From Takakia lepidozioides (lineage: Eukaryota > Streptophyta > Takakiopsida > Takakiales > Takakiaceae): DNA of 64,000 nucleotides. The notes beneath the pieces were generated by a model that had not been told where the DNA came from, searched no databases, and saw only the letters and a program-made list of their open reading frames with translations. Where the stretch lies: the NCBI GenBank assembly GCA_030704615.1, contig CM060731.1:91678756-91742755 (forward strand), given 5' to 3'. This document shows, one piece after another, positions 32,671 through 42,600 of this stretch. The position numbers and the translations under genes were made by a program. Numbering within the stretch: position 1 is the first letter of the stretch; each line of letters opens with the position of its first letter.

Positions 32671-32689
32671 GTTGAAATTCCGGGACTGT

Positions 32690-33110
32690 TTACGTCGATT
32701 TTCATCCGACATGGAGGGCTTCATCCGACATTTAATTGCGCAGTTGGGCAATAAATGTCGACGGCCGTCGGTTATTATTTGGGCTGGCGACGCATGGCTT
32801 CCTAGACACGTACCCTAAATCTCATTCTAAAACTTGGCTTAACATGGTATTCCAGGCATGTACCCCAAAAAGGAGATCTTTTTGGCTGGGACTTATGCCG
32901 CCTGAAGGGCGTGGCTCTCCTGAGAGAGACCTCACATCCAGACCGCGGCGGAAGTTTGAAAGCTCTGTACTACGGACGACGGCCAATCTCTCGCATGGCC
33001 AAACTGAAGCTCCAGCAGGAGATTCCAGTGTCTTGCTCACAACCTGCCAACTGAAGCCGAGTACTCTCAGGCAAGCCACTTCTGCTTTCGGTTTGTTCGA
33101 TTTATTTTTT
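32690..33110 (+). pseudogene. Remnant matching the region upstream of M1
   Basis: Aligns with 6970-7260: tttaattgcgcagtt, ggcatgta, gggacttatgccgc, then gggcgtggctctcctgagag and cacatccagaccgcg. In element 1 this stretch leads into an exon of the ParB-methyltransferase gene. Here the exon itself is not recognisable, so only the 5' flank or a decayed exon remains. No long conserved frame. Confidence 0.45.
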
Positions 33111-34981
33111 TGCTTTCGCTGTGTTTTGCATCTTCATCCTGGCTTTGCTGTATGAGTGAACTTTAGATAGTTGAGTGAACCTTAGATTGTTTGCAATGCG
33201 TGTGCAAATCCGGCAGCTCTGGAGAAGGCTGCTTGTGCATGTCATTCTTAGGCAATGGTTGCATTTGTTTTCATTGTTGTTGCATGGCTCTCCATACTTC
33301 CTAAACTTGTTATGTTTTCATTTTGCTACATGATTGTTGCTATGGTGGTTGCGCTGCTCGTTGCGATGCTGCTTTTGCAACCGATGTTGGTTTTCACGAT
33401 TTTGTCAATGACAGAGTGACGACGAGCCCGGCACGCTGGTGGTATCATCGACAGCTCCAACTCATCGCATGTTTGAATCGCCCACTTGGGGCGAGAGGCC
33501 CAAACTTAAACCTTTTGTTGGTGGACGGGAGGACTGCAAACGAGATTACGACAGAGTAGGCATTGGGGAGGTGGTGCAGGCGGCATGGCAGGTGAAGGGC
33601 GTGAGGACATGAGGACAGCAGATCCGGCAATGGAGGTTGTTCATGCACATGCAGTAGGGCCCGCCCACGCAAAGAAAAAGAAGAAAGCTAAGCACATGCA
33701 ATCCCCGGCGAGAGAGGAGCAGTCACGGGCTGCGGAGGGGGGAGTGAGCAGTGCGCGCGAGGGTTTCAGTTGCCTCAATCAAAGGTGGTCGTCCTGGAGG
33801 GCTCCCTGCTGCTAGCCCTAGTAAGAAACAGAAAGCCCGTGAGAGGGCAAAAGAGAGGGCAAAAAGAACAGACGAGACAGAATGCTAGCCAGGAGGAAAG
33901 ACAAAAGGCAGCTGAAGAGGCCAGGGGTGCCCAAATGACAGATGCCAATGTAAGCGAGGGACCCACAGAGACGGTGGATCCCTACAAGACACCATAGAGA
34001 GGCAGTAGTAGCACACCGGTTAGACCATCGCGGGCAAGAGCAGGCCCGCAATTACCCATACGGTGGAGAGTGGAGGAGAGGAAAAGAACACCTGAAAAGA
34101 GCACGGATTGTGCAAGTTCGAGGTGAAGCCAGGAGAGGGCAGTAGAGACGACAAGAGTGCTGGAGGTGTTTCGCAGGTGGCTGACCCTGTTGAGGAGGAC
34201 GACATGGAGGTTTCTGACCAGGATGACATCCTCCCGGACATCCCAGGCCCAAACCCGGAGCATACAGGCTGGATTTGGCGGTCCTGGTGGGCTGCCGGAA
34301 AACCCCTCTGCAGCAGACGTCATGTCTGAGGCGGGACAATAAGGAGAAGAGGGAAAAAAGAGGACTATGGGAGGTTCATCGCAAGGCCTTCAACGCCAAG
34401 ATGTTCGCTCGCAACGTTCAGTGCGCCACTGACTCATTCCACATGCATGGCGAACACGTGTCCATCTAATCGTTATGAAATATCGGCGGAGATCATTGGA
34501 TCCTCATCCATCCAAAAATCGTTAGGGTCTAATCACCTCTCATCTGAAAAAGTTCATTATTGGGCAATTTATTTTGGGATGTTCCAGAGGAATGTCAAGT
34601 ATGTACAGTTGTACAGCGGTGCAAGTGCCGTTAAAATTAAATGGAAATGGGCATCTCTTCTGGCCTCTTTGACATGACAACCAAACGGCGGCTCTGTCAG
34701 TCAATCTGTCAACGAATGCACTGGTGGGGCACTTGTGAAAAAACAGTGGATTCTAGGATTAGGGCTGACATTATGGACTCCGCATTTGGGCACTCTGTGA
34801 CCATGCGCTTGGTTCGCATGGGGAGACATTTCACAGAAGTGGAAACCCGCGTTAGGAGATCTGCAAGCTGGAGCGATACCTGCAATTCTCTGTGAGGACG
34901 CCAAAAACTCCGCTCCCACACAATTTGCATTCACAAGCACCGTCGGACTGTGAACTCTACTTTCTGAAGCAACATCAACAT
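33111..34981. other. Unassigned stretch upstream of T5
   Basis: No confident gene. 33.59-34.33 kb has plus-strand frames rich in Lys/Glu/Gln (HAKKKKKAKHMQS, KEQTRQNASQEERQKAAEE) and an acidic stretch (EEDDMEVSDQDDILPDIPGP). They resemble in composition the N-termini of the ParB-methyltransferase genes but do not align clearly. 34.4-34.98 kb is frame-poor. A boundary between elements 4 and 5, or the inversion breakpoint inferred for element 5, should lie here. Confidence 0.35.
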
Positions 34982-35399
34982 ATGGCCTCCCAGGCCATGG
35001 GCTCCCTTGACGCGGACTTCTTCAGTGAGGACCACCCTGTGCCATTTTCTTACGAGGTGGAAGATGATGGTTTTGCGCTGGTGCATGAACACGTCCTCGC
35101 AACGCAGTTCGGTTGGAAAATGGAACTCTATTCCTTCAAAGGGAAGTGTACGATGCCAATGGAAAACTGCTCAAGTACGTGTTCCAGAAACCTTCGCATA
35201 CTGCATCAGCCACACAATGGAGAGTGCCTCCAGGCAGATACAGGGTGCTCAGTGCTCCTCTGAGACAGTCTGCAGGATCTTTCGTAACTCCCGGCACGGC
35301 AGCATCAGTGGCCTAGGAGAAAACACCCGTGGTTGTCAAGAAGGAGACGAGTACCGTTAACACTGTAGTTGAGCTTTCGGACTCATCCTCTGATGACAC
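34982..35399 (+). pseudogene. T5 N-terminal region, frameshifted
   Basis: From an ATG at 34982 (MASQAMGSLDADFFSEDH) the frame holds to FGWKMELYSFKGK. It shifts by one base near 35148 to VYDANGKLLKYVFQKPS...QWRVPPGRYRVLSAP, then meets a TAG at about 35314. The WRVPP block matches EWRVPPSD in T4, so this is the conserved N-terminal domain of the transposase. An acidic Ser/Asp stretch (VELSDSSSDD) follows before a second shift into the main frame. Either T5 is inactive at its N-terminus, or the protein starts at 35400. Confidence 0.6.
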
Positions 35400-38300
35400 A
35401 TGTGCAATACGCCCGTGGATCAGCCATGTCCACATGTAGAAGCAGATGTGGAGGAGATCACCAGTGTCATTCCTAAACTGAAAGCCATGGGTGGGATGGC
35501 AGGATTCAAGAGTGAGTTGAGGGGGATAGACTGGAGCACTTTTAATATTCAGAGGGTGGCATTCTTGCCGGAATCTTTTGATGGTAATACTGTTTTCGAG
35601 CTGCCTCCTCCTGGTCGCTTGGGGGGCATTTCTAGTCTCTTGGAAGGAATGGACAAAAAGCACGATGGGCACCCTTGGTGCCGCACAAAAACCTCTAATA
35701 TTCACAACAACGACAACCTCATATTCAGGCGAACAGTCTGTAATGGGCACCTGAAATGCGAGAACATGAAATGCAGACACTTCGCATTGTCAGGTGTGCA
35801 AAACCAAAGCGAATGGGATGGTGTCAGTGAGAATCCATTCAAGCCTGGGGTGAAACCACCATACAGTAACACTTTTGTGTGCAAGTTCTGTAGGGTACCA
35901 CCTTGCTGCCTTGCTTTGTGTGGCGCCAGAATGTATTATGTGGTGCATCGATTCAAAACCCTGACTAGAGCCTGTGTCCATTTTGGTTTTCACAACCACC
36001 CTGTGTCCAAGGGGGATTATAGGGAGAGCGTTGACACAGTCTCGCATCTGATAAGGCAAGAGTTGGATACCAATCCAATTGGAACCACATCTGCAATAGC
36101 CATGGGGGCGAGCAAGTCCTTTCTGGAAAGCCGTATTATGTGTGCATCAAATTCGGTTGGAGGAATACTGGAGGGATCGGCTTTGGACACTGTTATGGAC
36201 CATTTCTCAACTTTGACTTCTCCAAACATTAGGAATCAGGTGAACGCTTTAAGAATGGGCTCTGGGAGCCGAGGTTATATGGACAATATTATGGATTTGA
36301 AGAAAAGAAGCATGTATGACTACATCCAAGACAGCGTTTTCCCGGGACAAGGAGCCAGGAAAGTGTTCTTGTTCAAAATGTCCACAAAAGGTGAGGGCAG
36401 CGGGGTCAGCCTGGTTAAATGTATGCAGAAGGGTGGCGATCTTGGCAACTGCTTCCTTATGTTCGATCATGTCAAGAGGGTTAAAGACTGGACCACAATG
36501 GCATGTCATGTTTACGACCCTGTGTACCAGCGGGTCATGACAATTGCAGTGTGTGACATGCAGTCAGAGGACACAGATTCACAACAGCTCATGTGGGAAG
36601 CTCTCATTCGAGTTATGGCCTCCAATGGTCTCCCATCTCCCAATTTCGTTGGTTTCATGGCCGATAGTGCTCAAGCTAACTTCAACGCTGTCCGCATTGT
36701 GTTCGGGACGGGAGACCCAAAAGTGCCAATGCCTGGAAGAGAACGTACATGTCTTTTCCATTGGACACAATCCCTGGACAAACACACAAAGACATACATC
36801 AAGCCAGATATGCAGACTATGCATCGCCAACTGTGCAACCAGTACAAAGACGCCAAAACTATGGGGGAAGCGAATACATTGTTCCAGACAATTCGTGCCT
36901 GGTGGTACTCATTTGGAGCGGCATCGGAGGACAGCATGAGGGCACTGCAAGACTGGTTCGCATTTTGGCACTTCCGTTACCGACAGTGGGGAGCGGCCGT
37001 GACAACGGTGAGTGGTTTGTATTCACCTTCGTTTGGGTGCTTCGGATATATCTTTCAGGGTCCAATCCTAATATCGGCTTTCTGTTTTTTTGCCTTGCAG
37101 CATATGTCCATTGAGGAGATGGCGGACATGCCTTCTTGCAATCTTGCGGAGACAGTGCAGAATGCCTGGTTGCAGCAATCCGGCAAAAAAGGGAGAGATT
37201 TGTATGCGGCGACGGCCGATGACCTCATTCATGCTCTGCAGCAGCAAACCAGATATAGGTCATTCTTGAGGGGTGGCCTTGGTGGCAAAGGTCCGGACAG
37301 GAGCAAGTTGATGTTGCGGGCAGCTAGAAGATCAGGGGATCCCAGCAAAATAGCGCGGGCAGTGAGCATATGTGCAGATGGCACCCCTCTCGTGGGAAGA
37401 GTTCCTCATCTGGAAGGTGAAGAGAGATTCGGGTCTTGCAAACGGAAATTGGACACCCCTCCGGGATCGGATGCAGATTCCCATAGGGCGGACAGGGTGA
37501 ACTTCTCGATGCCACGTGTTCCCTTGGATCAGAGATGGAATTGCGGAACATCCACAGGTGAGGGCTACTCTGCCCCAGACCGGACCCCTGCATCAAGCAT
37601 TGTCACTGCAATGGTTGAAGACCAGAACGTGGTGCCGCATATAATCGAGTCCATGGGCTTGGACGAGGTTTGGCATATAGAACGCACAAGTGCTGGATCT
37701 CGTGTGAAATGCGCGGCGATCAGGGCCACCAATCATGAAAAATGTACATCATTAATCTCCAGAGGGAAAGAACGCACTGCAGCTCCTACATTCACGGGTT
37801 CGTTTCTCCCTTACGGACAAGGCGAGGCAAAGAACCACAAGTTCTGGTTCTGCGCTGACGATTGTGGGAGATGTGTGCATGGTACAGTGAGGCCTTCCGT
37901 GGTAATGAAGCCTACTCCACCAACCGTGTGGCCTGTGAAGATGGGCACAGGTCTCACTCACCGAGAGATCGCAATGCTGGAAGAGGCGGGTTTCTCCCTA
38001 GCCAGACATTCCATTGCACGTGAAGGTGCTTCAAGTGGAAGCGGTTCACGGGTACCTCCACCTAACGCTCACTTGTGGCCAACCAGACGGAATGGGAAGC
38101 TGGTTCGACGATTCCCTCCAACCGCAGAACACTACGGCAAAATTGAGTCCGCCAGAATGCTTCACGCTCGTGTTGCGGGAACAATGGAAGTGCCTGATCC
38201 AGGGTATGGTCGGGTCTTCACCATGATCTCATCCGCATCTGCGCTGCACGACAGGACGTACGAAATCACTGTTTCCAATTTTCCCAATTGTACATGTCCT

Positions 38301-38483
38301 GATTTTGTTGGTATGCTTTCAAGTAGTTTGGGAAAGAGAGGGAAGTTCATACCGTGCAAACACCTTTACTTCGTCTTCTTGAGAAAGATGGTTTGTGATC
38401 CAAAGCGCGACTTCTTCATTCACCAAGCCATTATGAGTTTCAACGAAGTCAACACACTTCTACAGCGGGATACAAGCCCATAA
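35400..38483 (+). CDS. T5: near-intact Mutator-like transposase (FAR1/GCM finger, DDE, SWIM)
   Basis: 1027 codons if the intron is read through, about 996 when spliced. Order: ELRGIDWSTFNIQRVAFLPE; a Cys/His zinc region (residues about 100-210; CNGHLKCENMKCRHFALSG, CKFCRVPPCCLALC, HFGFHNHPVSKG) like the WRKY/GCM1-type finger of FAR1/Jittery proteins; and a MULE DDE region with Asp356 (LMFDHVKRV) and Asp422 (GFMADSAQANF), then TCLFHW. A possible Glu is at 490. Next are AETVQNAW, a Cys-rich module (HKFWFCADDCGRCVHG), and a SWIM finger C964-x-C966...C986-x-H988. Known relatives bind terminal repeats and cut and paste DNA. It reads toward the element-5 end at 39145. A start at 35400 lacks the N-terminal domain seen in T4. 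Confidence 0.85.
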   Translation: MCNTPVDQPCPHVEADVEEITSVIPKLKAMGGMAGFKSELRGIDWSTFNIQRVAFLPESFDGNTVFELPPPGRLGGISSLLEGMDKKHDGHPWCRTKTSNIHNNDNLIFRRTVCNGHLKCENMKCRHFALSGVQNQSEWDGVSENPFKPGVKPPYSNTFVCKFCRVPPCCLALCGARMYYVVHRFKTLTRACVHFGFHNHPVSKGDYRESVDTVSHLIRQELDTNPIGTTSAIAMGASKSFLESRIMCASNSVGGILEGSALDTVMDHFSTLTSPNIRNQVNALRMGSGSRGYMDNIMDLKKRSMYDYIQDSVFPGQGARKVFLFKMSTKGEGSGVSLVKCMQKGGDLGNCFLMFDHVKRVKDWTTMACHVYDPVYQRVMTIAVCDMQSEDTDSQQLMWEALIRVMASNGLPSPNFVGFMADSAQANFNAVRIVFGTGDPKVPMPGRERTCLFHWTQSLDKHTKTYIKPDMQTMHRQLCNQYKDAKTMGEANTLFQTIRAWWYSFGAASEDSMRALQDWFAFWHFRYRQWGAAVTTVSGLYSPSFGCFGYIFQGPILISAFCFFALQHMSIEEMADMPSCNLAETVQNAWLQQSGKKGRDLYAATADDLIHALQQQTRYRSFLRGGLGGKGPDRSKLMLRAARRSGDPSKIARAVSICADGTPLVGRVPHLEGEERFGSCKRKLDTPPGSDADSHRADRVNFSMPRVPLDQRWNCGTSTGEGYSAPDRTPASSIVTAMVEDQNVVPHIIESMGLDEVWHIERTSAGSRVKCAAIRATNHEKCTSLISRGKERTAAPTFTGSFLPYGQGEAKNHKFWFCADDCGRCVHGTVRPSVVMKPTPPTVWPVKMGTGLTHREIAMLEEAGFSLARHSIAREGASSGSGSRVPPPNAHLWPTRRNGKLVRRFPPTAEHYGKIESARMLHARVAGTMEVPDPGYGRVFTMISSASALHDRTYEITVSNFPNCTCPDFVGMLSSSLGKRGKFIPCKHLYFVFLRKMVCDPKRDFFIHQAIMSFNEVNTLLQRDTSP
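37008..37100 (+). other. 93-bp intron inside T5, conserved in T1 and T4
   Basis: Donor GTGAGT at 37008, acceptor tgccttgcag ending 37100. It is T-rich, 31 codons long with no stop, so unspliced RNA stays in frame. T1 (donor at about 2541, acceptor before the codons MCLDSD) and T4 (donor at about 28210) have introns at the same place in the protein, just before the MADMP/AESV block, but with different sequence and length. This supports a real spliceosomal intron. Confidence 0.8.
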
Positions 38484-38654
38484 AAATCTGTGTTTTCCTT
38501 GACTACAACTTGTAATGGAATGACTGTTCATGTCCAGTTACTCTCAATGTATGTCGACTAACATCTTTGCTATGCGTGGGTCAATACATTTGTCGCATTG
38601 GTTTGTCATTCTCTTTTCATTAGCAAACACAAGAAACTACCTTCAGATAGACAG

Positions 38655-38905
38655 ATGATCAAATCAACCTCGTCTCAACACGAGGTTTACTTGAAGTTCT
38701 CCAAATCCTCCTTGTGTTGACACAAGGATGATTTAAGTTCTCAGAAAACAACATCGTGTCAACACGAAGTTCATTTTTGTTCCAGGAAAACAACCTCGTG
38801 TTAACACGAGGTTTTGTTGAAGTTCTCCAAATCCCCCTTGTGTCGACACGAGGTTCATTTCAGTTCTACGAAATGAAGCTCCTGTTAACAGAAGGTTGAA
38901 CTCCA
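38655..38905. repeat. Palindromes, half-site AACCTCGTGT, downstream of T5
   Basis: Six imperfect copies of a 22-bp palindrome (AACCTCGTGT with GTYRAC centre) at about 38667, 38708, 38751, 38791, 38836 and 38878, spaced 36-45 bp. Linkers carry ttgaagttctccaaatcc or similar. It lies between the transposase stop and the element end. It has the same overall design as the AACCTTGCGT palindromes around gene M-P. Confidence 0.85.
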
Positions 38906-38999
38906 GGAAAGCCCAAAACCCTTCATCCGTTTCACCTTCATGTGGTGAAATCAGCAGTTGGGGGCTCCACGGTTATAGGCCCACCTTCTTTGTGGTGAC

Positions 39000-39145
39000 G
39001 TGGCATGACCTGGACCTGGACCAGGCTCACGCCACGTCAGCATCAGCGCCATGTCAGCAGCGTGAGCGTAGGCTCACGCCACATCATCATTGTGTGAGCG
39101 TACGCTCACACGCTCACGCGCCAGGCTCATGCGGTAGCGTCGTTG
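39000..39145. mobile_element. Element 5 end (T5 side)
   Basis: Read inward from 39145: CAACGACGCTACCGCATGAG then CCTGGCGCGTGAGCG, followed by several GTGAGC/GCTCAC inverted units (39060-39125). It matches the end at 17555 in register, and the end at 62222 in the TGAGCCTGG part (16 of the outer 25 bases). The LINE begins at once outside it. Confidence 0.7.
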
Positions 39146-39154
39146 GGTGGTTAA
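39146..39154. repeat. Target site duplication GGTGGTTAA (T5 side)
   Basis: Nine bases of LINE coding sequence touching the element end. The same nine bases, in the LINE sense, border the other end at 62231-62223. Nine bp is the usual size for Mutator-like elements. Confidence 0.65.
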
Positions 39155-39677
39155 CAATGACTCTCACCCTGATTTAGCAATTGTCCATGTCATGCCAGTG
39201 ATCTACATGTACAGTAGAGGTCTAGATACCACGGGTGCCCATAACTCGTGGATTTGGGTGTGCAAGTACTTTCTCTCCTACAGGGTCAAGGATCCTAATG
39301 AATGGGCTCGCAGCAAGCAGATCTTCGAGCAAGGTCTCAAATGGGTGGACGAGCATTTCGAAATGCAGAAGGAGAAAGGAAAACAGCCCCTGCTGCAGCC
39401 AAACACAAACAGGACTCTCGTATTGGTGGGGGAAAATCAGTTTAACATCTCCTCCAATGCGGTGGCTGACACCTCCATCCCCATCAACTACAATAGCAAA
39501 AGGAAGAGGTCCAGAACAGTGTACACTTGGAAACTTCCGCACTTGCTTCCCCTCCCCAAAGGATTCAAATGGGTCTCAGCTTTACCTTCAACAGATAGAC
39601 GCACAAAATTTCTTTTCAATCCTCTATGGCCATCAGATCATGCTAACAACATGGGCCTTCCACTCGCCAACTCATGA
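39146..39677 (+). pseudogene. LINE ORF1, 3' part
   Basis: Reads VVNNDSHPDLAIVHVMPVIY, then SWIWVCKYFLSYRVKDPNEW, then a basic end (NSKRKRSRTVYTWKLP). It begins mid-gene at the element insertion. The N-terminal part is at 62223-63709 on the other strand and joins in frame (IGIMVV + NNDSHP). Its stop overlaps the ORF2 start (ATGA at 39674-39677), a common LINE arrangement. Confidence 0.7.
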
Positions 39678-42600
39678 ACATCTCTATTTCTTCTTGGAAT
39701 ATAAGAGGCCTGGGATCTTATCATTCTGCCCCGAAAAGGGCAAGGGTAAGAACTTGGGTCTCAGGATTTATCTGTGGCTTTAATCTCATCTTTCTGCAAG
39801 AACATAAGGGTGAAAGCATGCTAATGTGTACCACTGATAACGTTACACCGCGTCGCGTGGACATGACATGTTGCGATGAAAACGTGATGAAATTTACAGA
39901 TGATAGTGGGCACCTCGACCCCATCCATCAGATGTTCGTACACCCTCTTGTACACCTCCAATTTTGCTCGTACACCGCTAATTTTGAGTTTACGATACTA
40001 ACTCGACTTCCGTTTGCCACCATTTTCTTTCCCCTCATCGCATCCAAGCCAGGTTTGATGTGTTTGATGCCTACTTCAGTGTTGCAGATGCTCGTATAAT
40101 TTTTAGGAGTTTATTTGATATATTTTTAATTTTAAAACAATTTGCAATGAATGATACACTATTTGTAAGAACTCATTTTGGCCTCAAATTCAAAATTGGA
40201 GGACCTTGTAGCCATTTCAAGGACATGGCCTTCTTCTTTTTCAGTAGCTAAATACTTTTGGTGAAAGAACTATGTTCAAATTTTGAGGTTTAGTAGTACC
40301 AAAGTTTGGTGCCCTAAGTAATGAGTACCACGCAGTAAGAAATTCCTATTATAATGGGTTTTTGTGGTTTTGCAGGTCTATTGTCCTTTTTGCATTCTTC
40401 CATACCTTACATAAGCACATGAAAATCCCTGATAGGACCTTCACATGTTATGAGTGTGAAAATGAGTCCTAAAGGACTACAACATTTTGGGACATTTGAA
40501 CCTTGTGCTATTCAAGACTCCTTTAAGACCCCTTAAACTTGTCAAATCACAAAACAATTTATATGGGCATGACAAGAACTTCAAGGGCTTTCCAATGATA
40601 TAATGTGTCTGTGGTTTCATACTGAACTCAATATCCTAAATTTGGATAGATTGCGCCATATGTGCTGGAAAACAGTTTGTGACATCCTTTTTGGGTCATA
40701 TTAGTGTGCTTTGACCCATAAGCTAGACCAAGCTAAAATAACCTCTCTAGGAGCATCATTTTGGCCCTCTACCACTGCTTTCTGGAACCCCACAATAATA
40801 GACTCGAGAGGAGGCACCGCAATTTTGCTCTCCCCTTCTCTACAACAAACGTTTGTTTCCAATGACATCTGGATACATGGAAGAGTCCAGTTTCTAGTTT
40901 TGAACCTGGGTCAAACCCTAGGTATGGTGGGTGTCATTAACATTTAAACACCAAACGGGGAAGAAGAAAGGGTGGCTTTTGTGGGATCACATCAGGGACA
41001 AGATGTTGCAGCACACTAACATCCAACACTGGATAGCGGGGGGAGATTTCAACATGGTGGAGGAGGATACAGACATGCTGGGACAAGCTGCTCATGGCAT
41101 ATCGATAGCAGAAAAGAATTCATGGGACTCACTTTGCATGACTGTGGGCCTACTGGATGTCACAACGCCAAAACAAAGAGAGCTCAAATTCACATGGACA
41201 AACAACAGGGATCCGCCTAACCTCTGCCAAGCACGTCTGGACAGATTCTACTGTACAACAACTCTGGCGTCTTGGTCTAAGCGAGTCCCACTCCAGCCCA
41301 TACAACCCGGCTTTGATCATGCCTCCGTCCACATGATGCTAAGCACCCCAGGCTCCAGAGTGAAGGGTCGGGGCTTCTTCAAACTCAACCCCACATTCCT
41401 CAAAGACCAGGAGGTCATTCAATCTTTGCAACAGACATGGGCGACTGCGGAGGCACCTTTCACCTCACCAATTGTGCGCTTCCTAACAAAGCTTGAAATA
41501 CTCAGGAACAAATGTCAGGCAATCTCAAAGGAAAAAGCAGAGGATTCCAACAGGAGGCAGAAAGCCCTCACGAAGTGCCTGGAGGTTTGCCAGTATCAAC
41601 TGCAGACTGGACATGAGGGCCCCTACACAATGTTTTCATACAAAACTGCCAAACAGAATTTGTCCCTACTGTTGCATGCCAAAGAAGAGTTCACGAGGAT
41701 CAAGGCAGGAGTCAACTGGTCACTCAAAGGAGAAAAGATGAATAAATATTTCTTCATCAAAACAGCTCAAAGGCGATCTGCAACCCTTGTTCCGGCCCTA
41801 CGGGATTCAGCCACAGGTCAGCTGGTGGACAATCCCAGGACAATGACTTCTGTGGCCGCTGGTTACTTCGAAAACCTCTTTCAAAAACAAAATCCATCTC
41901 TCCTAAAAGACCAGGCCACAGCAACCCTGCTACAGCACATTCCCTGCGCAATCTCGCAAAGAGACAAAGCAATTTTGGCTGAACCATTCTCCATGGAGGA
42001 ACTCGGGAAAGCGGTGGAATCCATGGCATCTAGGCCTTGATGGCCTCCCTGTAGAGCTCTTCAAAGCAATGTGGCAGACCCTTGGGGAAGAATACCTGCT
42101 CATGGCCAATGATATCCTTGAAAGAAGATTATGCCATCACAGATTTCTGAAGGACTTGTCACTCTCATTTTCAAGAAGGGAGATAGGGAGGATATGGCCA
42201 ACTACCGCCCTATTACTTTGTTGAACTCCACCTACAAAATTATAGCAAAGGCCCTTGCATTGAGGCTGCAACCTCTGTTGTCAAAGATGATAAGGAAAAA
42301 CCAAACAGGCTTTCTCAAGGATCGCATGAGTAAATACAACATCCTTCTAGCGCATGAGGCCCTGCACAGAGCTCAGGTGAACAATCAGCCTTTGGCATTT
42401 CTTATGCTAGATTTTGAAAAGGCATTCGACTCCATAGACTGGACATTTCTGATAGGAGCCTTTGAGAAGACAGGGCTTGGGGGCCCCTTTCTTTCCTGGG
42501 TTCAGATCTTGCTGCACTCGGCCTCCAGCAGAGTGATGGTAAACGGTGTGGTCTCCAAGAGTTTTCCAATCTCTAGATCGGTCAGACAGGGGTGCCCCTT

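Noticed and set aside
33585-34330. A separate Lys/Glu-rich gene upstream of T5
   Set aside because: Frames are short and change repeatedly, and no domain or copy elsewhere supports it; noted only as an unassigned stretch.
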